Shown piece after piece: positions 1 to 5,719 of a stretch of 5,719 bases of DNA. This DNA is from Flavobacteriales bacterium. Its GTDB lineage: Bacteria > Bacteroidota > Bacteroidia > Flavobacteriales_D > Sanyastnellaceae. The translations under genes and the position numbers were made by a program. The notes under the pieces were generated by a model. The model was not told the origin of the DNA. It did no database searches and saw only the letters and a list, made by a program, of their open reading frames with translations. Numbering within the stretch: the stretch's first letter is position 1; each line of letters starts with the position of its first letter. The stretch spans positions 1 through 5,719 of the forward strand of contig CANGVU010000105.1 in the NCBI GenBank assembly GCA_947457325.1, given 5' to 3'.

Positions 1-489
1 AACTTGGGTTTGGCCATCGCTTGTAATCCTGCCAATTGTACTTTTCCTGCAGGAGAGCAAAAATGTGCCACCCTGGCGGGTACACCTGCACAAACTGGAG
101 TATTCAATATTGAAATCAATGTAGTGGCTACAGCATTATTGTTTGGATTTCCAATTCCGGTGGATTATGCTTTTGCAGGTTATACGCTGACCATTACAGA
201 TGGTAACGCTGTAATTGAAAACGCTTCAATGAAATTTGAGTTGAGCAATGCAAAACCCAATCCTGCCAACAATGGTTTCAATTTGAATTTTGAATCCCCT
301 GTTTCTGAAATTGTAAAAGTTGAAGTCCATAACCTATTGGGCGGTTTGGTTTACAATAAATCAGTCACTGCCAAGAGAGGTTTCAATACTTTGTGGATGG
401 ATACTCAAGATTGGGAGGAAGGTGTGTATTTGTACAGTGTTCAAAACGGTTCAAGTCGTTCAACCAAGAGAATTGTAGTTCAGCATTAA
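1..489 (+). CDS. C-terminal part of a T9SS-secreted surface protein (type A sorting domain), 5' end outside window
   Basis: The reading frame is open from the first base to the TAA at 487-489 and gives 162 residues, so the start and most of the protein lie to the left of the window. Residues 1-67 are a cysteine-containing stretch (C8, C13, C22) followed by LAGTPAQTGVFNIEINV, which resembles the 'SGTPTTAGTY' strand of Ig-like putative-Ig (He_PIG) domains. Residues about 81-162 form a type A T9SS C-terminal sorting domain: the KPNPANNGF motif at 85-93, then beta-strand stretches VKVEVHNLLGGLVY and GVYLYSVQNG, and the terminal KRIVVQH. In this family the domain directs an outer-membrane-crossing protein to the Por/Spr secretion machinery, is cleaved, and leaves the protein secreted or attached to the surface. 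The cargo function cannot be told from this fragment. The rnz gene begins directly after the stop codon, so the two may share a transcript. Confidence 0.9.
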   Translation, partial: NLGLAIACNPANCTFPAGEQKCATLAGTPAQTGVFNIEINVVATALLFGFPIPVDYAFAGYTLTITDGNAVIENASMKFELSNAKPNPANNGFNLNFESPVSEIVKVEVHNLLGGLVYNKSVTAKRGFNTLWMDTQDWEEGVYLYSVQNGSSRSTKRIVVQH

Positions 490-1422
490 TTGAATTTTGA
501 CGTTACCATATTGGGCTGTGGAGCAGCGACGCCAACTCAGCGTCTCCGCCCCACAGCCCAAGTTGTTTCTGTACGTGACCATTATTTTCTCCTGGATTGT
601 GGAGAAGGTACCCAAATGCAGTTGCGCCAATATGGTATCAAAATGCAACGCATTGAAGTTATTTTCATTTCGCATTTGCACGGTGATCATATTTATGGAT
701 TAATCGGCTTGCTGAGTACTTTTTCATTGTTGGGCAGAACCGCTGACTTGACCATTGTTGGTCCCCCTGAATTGCAAGAGTGGTTGGCTTTGACATTTAG
801 AATTTCCGATACCTACCTTTCCTTTCCTCTTCATTTTATAGAAACCAGCAAAAGCAGTGAATGGATTTGGGAGAATGATTTTCTAAAAGTGAAGAACATT
901 CCTGTCAAACATCGCATTGCGTGTAATGCCTATTTGTTTGAGGAGAAAACCATTGAGCGGAAAATCGTCAAGTCATTTATTCCGCATTATAAATTGACTT
1001 TGGATGAGTTGCTGGTGTTGAAGAAGGACAAGCCTGTGCATAGAGAAGATGGAAAGGTAATAGAGCCCAATGAGGTTTGTAGTCCAAGACAACAAGTCAG
1101 AAAGTATTTCTTCTGCACGGATACATTGCCTTTAAAATTAGAAGATGAGGATTTAATGAGGGTTGATTTATTGTATCATGAGGCAACATTTTTAGAAGAT
1201 CATGTCAGGCGAGCAAAAGAGACCCATCACAGTACCGCGCGGCAGGCGGCAGAGGTTGCTCTATTTTATCAAGCTAGAAAGTTGATTCTGGGCCATTTCA
1301 GCGCACGTTATTCAGATCTCAGTGCTTTTGAATTAGAGGCAGGTAGCGTTTTTCCTCAAGTGGAGTGTGCGCAGGAGGGAAAGAAATACAGTATCGAAAT
1401 TATTGAATCAAGGTTGCTATAA
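490..1422 (+). CDS. rnz: Ribonuclease Z (tRNase Z), metallo-beta-lactamase fold
   Basis: This 310-residue protein is an endonuclease that cuts the 3' trailer from precursor tRNAs in the cytoplasm (EC 3.1.26.11). Its length matches the short bacterial RNase Z type (about 305-310 residues). The zinc ligands expected for the family are all visible: SHLHGDH at 61-67 (H62, H64, D66, H67), H141 in PVKHR, D211 in FCTDT and H269 in LGHFS. Other family signatures are LDCGEGTQMQLRQ at 35-47, HEATF at 230-234 and HHSTARQAA at 246-254. The insert around 155-195 is where the flexible arm that grips the tRNA elbow lies in this family. The only suitable start is the TTG at 490-492, immediately after the preceding gene's stop; the next in-frame candidate (TTG 511) would remove the first beta strand. 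There is no clear Shine-Dalgarno. The 3' end overlaps the convergent dihydroorotase-like gene by 23 bp. Function is very secure; the exact start is less so. Confidence 0.95.
   Translation: MNFDVTILGCGAATPTQRLRPTAQVVSVRDHYFLLDCGEGTQMQLRQYGIKMQRIEVIFISHLHGDHIYGLIGLLSTFSLLGRTADLTIVGPPELQEWLALTFRISDTYLSFPLHFIETSKSSEWIWENDFLKVKNIPVKHRIACNAYLFEEKTIERKIVKSFIPHYKLTLDELLVLKKDKPVHREDGKVIEPNEVCSPRQQVRKYFFCTDTLPLKLEDEDLMRVDLLYHEATFLEDHVRRAKETHHSTARQAAEVALFYQARKLILGHFSARYSDLSAFELEAGSVFPQVECAQEGKKYSIEIIESRLL
511..561 (+). repeat. Long inverted repeat (hairpin) within the rnz 5' coding region
   Basis: TTGGGCTGTGG (511-521) is a perfect 11-base reverse complement of CCACAGCCCAA (551-561). Pairing continues inward in register: 523-524 with 548-549, 526 with 546, and GACGC (528-532) with GCGTC (540-544), closing a 7-base loop at 533-539. 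In all, 19 of 22 opposed positions pair by Watson-Crick rules, with three single mismatches and no bulges. It encodes residues 8-24 of RNase Z, a conserved stretch, so it may be a by-product of coding. It starts 21 bases downstream of the first base of the TTG start codon and 22 bases after the upstream gene's stop. The sequence after it (GTTGTTTCTG) is only mildly T-rich, so it is not a canonical intrinsic terminator. A role in mRNA stability, attenuation or initiation is inference. Confidence 0.6.
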
Positions 1423-2656
1423 CCTTTCCACGCAAAGTTTCGCCAATGAAGGGTGAATTGGTGGATTTAGCAGCCCACACTTTTTTATTCCATTGCGTGT
1501 TTTCAGCTGTTGAAATGAGCGTAAATCTGGCGGGTTGGTTCTCTTCAATCTTAGGTGTTTGAATGCCTAAAATTTCTCTTGGCGCAATGGTCATTTTATG
1601 GATAATGGCACTGAGCTCCATATCTCCTTCTAAGGCGGTGTATATGGAGGAGAATGATGTGGGCAATGTGCTGATTCCAAAAGAGGCAAACTCAAACTCT
1701 ACGCTTTTCTCCTCGATAATAACAGGGGTGTGGTCGCTAACAATAACATCAATGGTGTCATCTTGTAAACCCTTGATGAGCGATTCTCTGTCTTTTTGAG
1801 AGCGAAAGGGTGGAAGCACTTTTAAGTTGGTTGGGAAGGAAGTTAAATCCTCGTCAAGATAGCTGAGCTGGTGAGCAGAAACCCCACATGTTACTTTCAT
1901 TCCTTTTTTCTTTGCCTTGCGGATGAGCTCAACACTTTCAGCACAAGAAATGTTGGAGAAATGAATCTGTCCGCCAGTGTATCCAAGAATTTCGATATCC
2001 CTCTGGATTTGCATGTACTCAGATAAATTGCTCAATCCTTTTGTTCCCATTGAAGTGGATGTTTTCCCTTCATGCATCAATCCATCTGGATTGACTTGTT
2101 GGTTTATAGGAAAAACCATGAGAAGCGCTCCAAAACTATTCACGTACTCCAGAGCCTTAATCATCATAGCAGTTGATAGCGATTCCTTGTCATCTGTAAA
2201 CGCCAGAGCTCCCGCTTGTGTCATGTCAAACAATTCCGCCAATTGTTTCCCTTTCATTTGTTCTGAAATACAACCGGTGGGGTGAAGAATAATACCTCTT
2301 TTGCCACTCTGTTTGATGTAAGAAATCTGAGCGGCGTGGCAAGTTGGCGGATTGTGAGAGGGGTAAACCAAGAGATCTGTAAATCCTCCTTGTTCAGCAG
2401 CGGCGCATGCTGTTTCAAAGGTTTCAGCCATTTCATTTCCGGGTTCACCAACGCGCGCTTGCATATCAAAAAAACCAGGGCACATGATTAACTCTGGCTG
2501 ATCATAGATCAAGGCGTTTTTGGGTGCAGTAAGGTTTTTTCCTATTTCTTTAATGCATCCTTTATCAATGATGATGTCCACTTGTTTGCCGTTCCATTTG
2601 CTTGAAACATCAACAATTTTGGCGTTCTTGATAAAAACAGATTTTACATTTTCCAT
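1400..2656 (-). CDS. Dihydroorotase-like amidohydrolase, probably catalytically inactive
   Basis: This 418-residue protein aligns by eye along its length with type I dihydroorotases (usual length about 420-430), the enzymes that cyclise carbamoyl aspartate in pyrimidine synthesis. Family landmarks are PGFFDMQARVGEPG at 60-73, AFTDD at 152-156, HFSNISCAESV at 232-242, KVLPPFR at 279-285 and VSDHTP at 306-311. The catalytic centre is degraded. The HxH metal motif is Q66-A67-R68, the substrate arginine position is G70, the third and fourth metal histidines are F182 and N235, the KVNPP asparagine is L281, and the last histidine of SDHxPH is V312. The aspartates in AFTDD and VSDH (D308) remain. 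A non-catalytic role is therefore likely. Inactive homologues in Pseudomonas (PyrC') stabilise aspartate transcarbamoylase, which is a possible model here, but no pyrB is in view. The ATG at 2656 lies inside the 3' end of the BatA-like gene (13-bp overlap), suggesting translational coupling. Automatic annotation as pyrC would probably be misleading. Confidence 0.88.
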   Translation of the reverse strand: MENVKSVFIKNAKIVDVSSKWNGKQVDIIIDKGCIKEIGKNLTAPKNALIYDQPELIMCPGFFDMQARVGEPGNEMAETFETACAAAEQGGFTDLLVYPSHNPPTCHAAQISYIKQSGKRGIILHPTGCISEQMKGKQLAELFDMTQAGALAFTDDKESLSTAMMIKALEYVNSFGALLMVFPINQQVNPDGLMHEGKTSTSMGTKGLSNLSEYMQIQRDIEILGYTGGQIHFSNISCAESVELIRKAKKKGMKVTCGVSAHQLSYLDEDLTSFPTNLKVLPPFRSQKDRESLIKGLQDDTIDVIVSDHTPVIIEEKSVEFEFASFGISTLPTSFSSIYTALEGDMELSAIIHKMTIAPREILGIQTPKIEENQPARFTLISTAENTQWNKKVWAAKSTNSPFIGETLRGKVIATLIQ

Positions 2657-4662
2657 AGTCCGGTTAATAGGCTTTCAGTTAATAGGAAGATCAAAGCAAC
2701 GATAATGAGGTACCACCAGATTTCATTTCCTTCATCCATTTTTTTGACATAGTTGCCGATGTTTTCTACACTGCTATCCACCACCTCTATACCCGTCCAT
2801 GCGTTTTGGGAAATAAAATCAGCTAATTCCGTATCCTTGAAAAATTGGAGCGATGATTCGTCTTTGTTGTAATTAATGCCAATGGAATAAAAAGGTTGGT
2901 TGTTCTGAATTGCTTTATAAATACCACTTGTATTGATGTATTGACCAATGGAAATGGATACTTGGCGGTTGTTGCTTTTTACCAGGGGTAGTATTTTTTC
3001 CTTGCTGTCATTCAGTTGCAAGGTGATTTGCTCGTCATTTCCCAAAGATAAATTTTGAATGACAAATGGGGCGTTTTGACCCAAAGTGAAATAGAGCGGT
3101 TGCTGATTTCCAGACAATTCAGCACATCTGGTCATGGCAATTGGAAATAGACTGTGTTGAAATACATTGCTTTCTTTGGTGTTGAAATTCCATCCAAAAA
3201 CTTGACCCTTTCCTATTTTTCTCATCCACAACATGGGTGAACCGTCCGGATAATAAACCAGATTCTGTACCTCAGGGTTCCAATTTCCAGTGATGTGTCC
3301 ATTGGATGAAGGAAGTTGGAAATTATCGGCTTTGCTGAAGACACCCTTGAATAATGGGTGATTAAAATCAACATGGTCCCCTTTGGTTGTTGTTGATGCA
3401 AACTCAAATCCCGCCCCAATACCCAATTGATTGTAGAGATTGGTCCAAGCAGAATTGTTCTCTTGCACAGGTGGAATAACAATGAGCGTTCCGCCTTCTT
3501 CAACTTTGGATTTGATGCTGCTGACCCATCCACTTGCAGGATTGGAAAGATTTTCAAGAATAAATATGGGGCTATTGATTATGCTGTTGAGATTGGCGTT
3601 GTTGCTTTGTTGAACGGTTGAAGGGTAGTGGGCATCATTTTGAAAAACCCTTTTGGCATTCGAAGTTTTATCTGCGATGATCCCAATGGGGCGTTCCTTC
3701 TCTATCCAATAGGTGAAATAAAAGTTGTTATCAAAAACAATGGGTTGATCATTGATGTTGATTTTGCATTCTTGAATACCATCACCATTGCTTGTAAATT
3801 TAAACAGTACTTCTTTTTGCTGCTGACCTTGCAACTCTTCCGTTGTAACTCCTTTGATTTGTTGGTTCACTGAGAGTTCACAACGAACATTTTGGACTGG
3901 GTTGTTTCCAGCATTTTTTAGTACAACATGAAGAATCTCCTCTTGCGCTGGGCTATGATAAGGAATTTCAAAATAAATAGAGTCAATGTAAATGTTATCG
4001 GTCGCAACATTTTGTACTGGTACCCATCGCAAAGGAGTATTGAAATTGGATGGGATTTTAAAATTGTCGAGGTGGTTTTTTTGAAAGTCTGAGATGTGGT
4101 AGATGGCGGCGGGATGGTCTGCTTTTTTACTGAGCAAATCTTGTTGTCTTTCCAAAACTTCTGTTAAAGGTCTGGAGATCGGGGAAGGTTGTATGCTTTG
4201 GATGATGTCTAATGCTTTGTCTTTTGTGACAAAGTGCTGTTGTATTCCGGAGAATTCATTGGCAATGATTTGAAAGTTGTCGTTTTCACCATGCGCAAAG
4301 ACAATGTCTAGTGCTTTGTTCTTGGCGTTTTCCAGAAGGGAGATGCCGTCCTTTTGATTCTCCATGCTGAAGCTGTTGTCGATGTAAATACTAATGTTTT
4401 TTTTGCCGCTGGTGTTGGATTGGTCATTCCAGGTGGGCTGAGCAACAGCTAAGACAATAGCCATTATGGCGAGCAATCTGAGCAATAGAACGATCCAATG
4501 TTTAATTTTGGATTGCTGCTGTGTTTCTTCTTTGATTTCTTTCAGAAAAGAGGTGAAAGGGAAATAGACAATGCGTTGCTTTTTAAAATTAAACAAATGC
4601 ACTGCTATGGGCACGGACAAGGCCAAAAGCCCCCACAACATTTCAGGTCGCAAAAATTGCAT
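2644..4662 (-). CDS. BatA-domain/VWA membrane protein with GATase-like middle region
   Basis: This 672-residue inner-membrane protein is typical of Bacteroidota. Residues 1-78 form the BatA (aerotolerance regulator N-terminal) domain: MQFLRPEMLWGLLAL leads into a first membrane segment (about 7-24), then the basic FNFKKQR, then a second membrane segment (about 56-74). A von Willebrand A-like domain starts near 89, with a DxSxS metal site (D95, S97, S99); it includes ISDFQKN at 190-196, and T167 may be a further MIDAS residue. Residues about 225-315 look like a beta-rich CARDB-like segment. Residues about 325-515 resemble a class I glutamine-amidotransferase-like fold (VEEGGTLIVIPP, HPLFKGVF). 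A final membrane helix lies at about 648-666. The classic BatA is about half this length and sits in a moxR-bat operon, absent here. The molecular role is unknown; VWA domains usually mediate metal-dependent protein contacts. The ATG at 4662 gives the expected family N-terminus. The gene lies 39 bp after the ABC ATPase and overlaps the dihydroorotase-like gene by 13 bp. Confidence 0.9.
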   Translation of the reverse strand: MQFLRPEMLWGLLALSVPIAVHLFNFKKQRIVYFPFTSFLKEIKEETQQQSKIKHWIVLLLRLLAIMAIVLAVAQPTWNDQSNTSGKKNISIYIDNSFSMENQKDGISLLENAKNKALDIVFAHGENDNFQIIANEFSGIQQHFVTKDKALDIIQSIQPSPISRPLTEVLERQQDLLSKKADHPAAIYHISDFQKNHLDNFKIPSNFNTPLRWVPVQNVATDNIYIDSIYFEIPYHSPAQEEILHVVLKNAGNNPVQNVRCELSVNQQIKGVTTEELQGQQQKEVLFKFTSNGDGIQECKININDQPIVFDNNFYFTYWIEKERPIGIIADKTSNAKRVFQNDAHYPSTVQQSNNANLNSIINSPIFILENLSNPASGWVSSIKSKVEEGGTLIVIPPVQENNSAWTNLYNQLGIGAGFEFASTTTKGDHVDFNHPLFKGVFSKADNFQLPSSNGHITGNWNPEVQNLVYYPDGSPMLWMRKIGKGQVFGWNFNTKESNVFQHSLFPIAMTRCAELSGNQQPLYFTLGQNAPFVIQNLSLGNDEQITLQLNDSKEKILPLVKSNNRQVSISIGQYINTSGIYKAIQNNQPFYSIGINYNKDESSLQFFKDTELADFISQNAWTGIEVVDSSVENIGNYVKKMDEGNEIWWYLIIVALIFLLTESLLTGLWKM

Positions 4663-4666
4663 GCCT

Positions 4667-4674
4667 CAAAGATA
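4667..4674 (-). promoter_or_regulatory. Possible Bacteroidota -7 element for the BatA-like gene
   Basis: Read on the minus strand this is TATCTTTG, an exact match to the Bacteroidota sigma-ABfr -7 consensus TAnnTTTG. It ends only four bases before the ATG at 4662, so a transcript from it would start at or next to the start codon and be essentially leaderless. The -33 region is weak: TTTC (minus strand, 4700-4697) is 22 bases upstream where TTTG is expected. It may be a chance match, because the gene also looks co-transcribed with the upstream ATPase. Confidence 0.3.
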
Positions 4675-4701
4675 ATCAGATAAAAAAAGGATGCGTGAAA
4701 A

Positions 4702-5352
4702 TTATTGAATTCTACCGTCGGTCATGGTCAATTTTCGGTCTGCCTGATCCGCCAATTTTTCATTGTGGGTCACGATAACAAAAGTTTGATTGAATTCATT
4801 TCTTAAATCAAAGAATAGTTGATGCAATTCTTCTGCGTGTTTGCTGTCCAAATTTCCGGAAGGCTCATCGGCTAAAATGATGGCGGGGTTGTTCATCAGC
4901 GCTCTAGCGACAGCTATGCGTTGTTGCTCACCTCCAGAAAGTGCATTGGGTTTGTGCTGCGCTCTGTCAACCACATCAAGCCTTTTCATAATTTCTAAAG
5001 CCTTTTCTTTGGCTTGCTGGCTTGGCTGTCCTTTGATGAGTGCAGGCAACATGATGTTTTCAATGGCTGTAAACTCTGGCAATAGGTTGTGGAACTGAAA
5101 AACAAATCCAATTTCTTTGTTGCGAAATGCGTTGAGTGCTTGATTTTTTAGTGCAAAGATGGACTGACCGTTAAAAAGGATTTCTCCTTGATCGGGCAGG
5201 TCCAAAGTTCCCAAGATTTGCAAGAGAGTTGATTTACCTGCACCAGAAGCACCGACAATGGCCATGATTTCTCCCTGGTTAATGGTGAAATTGACCCCTT
5301 TAAGAACTTCCAAAGGGCCATAGGACTTTCTAATATTTTTGATCTCAATCAC
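4702..5352 (-). CDS. lolD: LolD-type ABC transporter ATP-binding protein
   Basis: This 216-residue cytoplasmic ATPase belongs to the MacB/LolD/FtsE group. In this family the ATPase works with LolC/LolE-type membrane proteins to extract lipoproteins from the inner membrane, or with MacB-like permeases. The ATPase motifs are complete: Walker [10 protein letters not shown] (34-42), Q-loop Q86 in [12 protein letters not shown], signature LSGGEQQR (138-145), Walker B AIILADEP (157-164, E163 catalytic) and H-loop H196 in [14 protein letters not shown]. The [13 protein letters not shown] stretch is typical of LolD. I chose the GTG at 5352-5350 because it gives the expected N-terminus [12 protein letters not shown]. 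The frame stays open to an ATG at 5427, but those 25 extra residues do not resemble the family and would overlap the sucC start. No permease partner is encoded in the window, so LolD rather than another member of the group is the likeliest but unproven assignment. It is probably the first gene of the minus-strand cluster. Confidence 0.88.
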   Translation of the reverse strand: MIEIKNIRKSYGPLEVLKGVNFTINQGEIMAIVGASGAGKSTLLQILGTLDLPDQGEILFNGQSIFALKNQALNAFRNKEIGFVFQFHNLLPEFTAIENIMLPALIKGQPSQQAKEKALEIMKRLDVVDRAQHKPNALSGGEQQRIAVARALMNNPAIILADEPSGNLDSKHAEELHQLFFDLRNEFNQTFVIVTHNEKLADQADRKLTMTDGRIQ

Positions 5353-5354
5353 AA

Positions 5355-5387
5355 TTGCAAAGTAAAGGAGGATTTCCCTTACCTTCG
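5355..5387 (+). promoter_or_regulatory. Candidate sucC promoter (Bacteroidota type)
   Basis: TTG at 5355-5357 could be the -33 element and TACCTTCG at 5380-5387 the -7 element (7 of 8 matches to TAnnTTTG), separated by 22 bases, within the range reported for Bacteroidota. Transcription would start about 5390-5395 and give a short leader before the ATG at 5407. A second -7-like sequence, TAATTTTA at 5394-5401, also matches 7 of 8 but has no TTG at the right distance. No Shine-Dalgarno precedes the ATG, which is usual for this phylum. Confidence 0.35.
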
Positions 5388-5388
5388 C
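5357..5388. repeat. Imperfect inverted repeat in the lolD/sucC intergenic region
   Basis: GCAAAGTAAAGG (5357-5368) and CCTTACCTTCGC (5377-5388) are reverse complements at 9 of 12 positions, with an 8-base spacer. The arms coincide with the -7-like elements of the two opposed promoter candidates, which may explain the symmetry. An operator for a dimeric regulator is an alternative, but nothing in the sequence identifies one. Confidence 0.4.
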
Positions 5389-5390
5389 AA
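5358..5390 (-). promoter_or_regulatory. Candidate lolD promoter, facing the sucC promoter
   Basis: On the minus strand, TTG (5390-5388) is followed after 23 bases by TACTTTG (5364-5358), one base shorter than the TAnnTTTG consensus. It ends five bases before the GTG start at 5352, so the leader would be almost absent. It lies on the same bases as the candidate sucC promoter on the opposite strand. The irregular -7 spacing keeps confidence low. Confidence 0.25.
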
Positions 5391-5406
5391 GCGTAATTTT
5401 ATTACC

Positions 5407-5719
5407 ATGAACATTCACGAGTATCAAGGAAAAAGTATTTTGGCCAAGTACGGTGTTGCCGTGCAGCGCGGATATGTAGCAGAAACGCCTGAAGAGGCCA
5501 AGAATGCTGCTGTAAGATTAAAAGAAGAAACCGGCACAGGATGGTTTGTTGTGAAAGCGCAAATCCATGCAGGAGGAAGAGGTAAAGGAACAGTTACCGA
5601 AACAGGTTCTCGCGGCGTTGTACTAGCCAAGAGCGTTGATGAAGTGCCTGAGAAAGCCCAAGCAATTTTGGGAGGCCATTTGGTCACTTTGCAGACCAAG
5701 GCTGAAGGAAAGTTAGTCA
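5407..5719 (+). CDS. sucC: Succinyl-CoA synthetase (ADP-forming) beta subunit, N-terminal 104 residues
   Basis: The frame opens at the ATG at 5407 and runs off the right edge of the window after 104 full codons, out of about 390-400 for the family. SucC pairs with SucD to convert succinyl-CoA to succinate with nucleotide triphosphate formation in the TCA cycle, and carries the nucleotide-binding ATP-grasp domain. The N-terminus [17 protein letters not shown] is the standard family opening, and [14 protein letters not shown] at 48-61 is the conserved nucleotide-binding stretch, with K50 and the glycine-rich loop. [14 protein letters not shown] at 91-104 is also typical. It is divergent from lolD across 54 bp, and sucD is not in view. 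The residues around 65-88 differ from the E. coli protein, but no frame break is visible. The identity is firm. Confidence 0.96.
   Translation, partial: MNIHEYQGKSILAKYGVAVQRGYVAETPEEAKNAAVRLKEETGTGWFVVKAQIHAGGRGKGTVTETGSRGVVLAKSVDEVPEKAQAILGGHLVTLQTKAEGKLV

Noticed and set aside
4..489. Starting the T9SS-domain protein at the TTG at position 4
   Set aside because: The frame is open through base 1 and a sorting domain is normally at the end of a much larger exported protein with a signal peptide, so the gene is truncated by the window edge.
460..690. Minus-strand open frame of 76 codons across the rnz start
   Set aside because: It is antisense to the T9SS domain and to the conserved RNase Z N-terminus, with no recognisable motif.
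3222..3557. 111-codon open frame in another frame within the BatA-like gene
   Set aside because: It overlaps an intact 672-codon gene on the same strand and shows no domain features.
4682..4688. Run of seven T (minus strand) after lolD as an intrinsic terminator
   Set aside because: No stem-loop precedes the T run, so it does not support termination between lolD and the BatA-like gene.
5365..5371. Strong Shine-Dalgarno-like AAAGGAG on the plus strand
   Set aside because: It is 35 bases upstream of the sucC ATG and no other start codon follows at a useful distance; it overlaps the promoter and inverted-repeat region instead.
5353..5427. Upstream ATG extension of the LolD-like protein
   Set aside because: The extra 25 residues do not resemble any LolD N-terminus and would run across the intergenic region into the sucC start.
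5424..5699. Open frame of 91 codons opposite sucC
   Set aside because: It lies wholly antisense to a firmly identified gene and its composition (runs of proline, serine, threonine) is that of a shadow frame.

Overview
The window comes from a Bacteroidota chromosome, most likely Flavobacteriales or a close relative. The evidence is a type IX secretion (T9SS) type A sorting domain, a BatA-domain/VWA membrane protein, the Bacteroidota form of a dihydroorotase-like protein, TAnnTTTG-like promoter elements, and start codons without Shine-Dalgarno sequences. Base composition is moderately AT-rich and even throughout. I see no insertion sequence, CRISPR array, tRNA, rRNA or prophage gene. This is mostly a core-genome region, with a cell-surface protein at its left edge.

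Layout. Bases 1-489 (+) encode the C-terminus of a T9SS-exported surface protein. The ribonuclease Z gene (490-1422, +) follows with no gap and apparently starts at a TTG. It converges on, and overlaps by 23 bp, a minus-strand cluster read from right to left: a LolD-type ABC ATPase (about 5352 to 4702), a 672-residue BatA/VWA membrane protein (4662 to 2644) and a dihydroorotase-like protein (2656 to 1400). The last two overlap by 13 bp, and the ATPase and BatA genes are 39 bp apart, so the three look co-transcribed. Beyond a 54-bp divergent intergenic region, sucC (5407 to the window end, +) begins the beta subunit of succinyl-CoA synthetase.

How the genes relate. They are not one pathway: tRNA 3' end maturation (rnz), lipoprotein release or a related membrane export step (LolD-like), an envelope-anchored VWA protein, a pyrimidine-enzyme homologue and the TCA cycle (sucC). 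The most notable protein is the dihydroorotase homologue. It has lost all four metal-binding histidines of the family while keeping the fold and the two conserved aspartate positions, so it is probably a non-catalytic pseudo-enzyme, and it is coupled to the BatA-like gene. The most notable nucleic-acid signal is a long hairpin (511-561), with a perfect 11-bp base, inside the first 24 codons of rnz. The lolD/sucC intergenic region also holds what look like two face-to-face promoters built on an imperfect inverted repeat. I found no clear previously undescribed multi-gene system.
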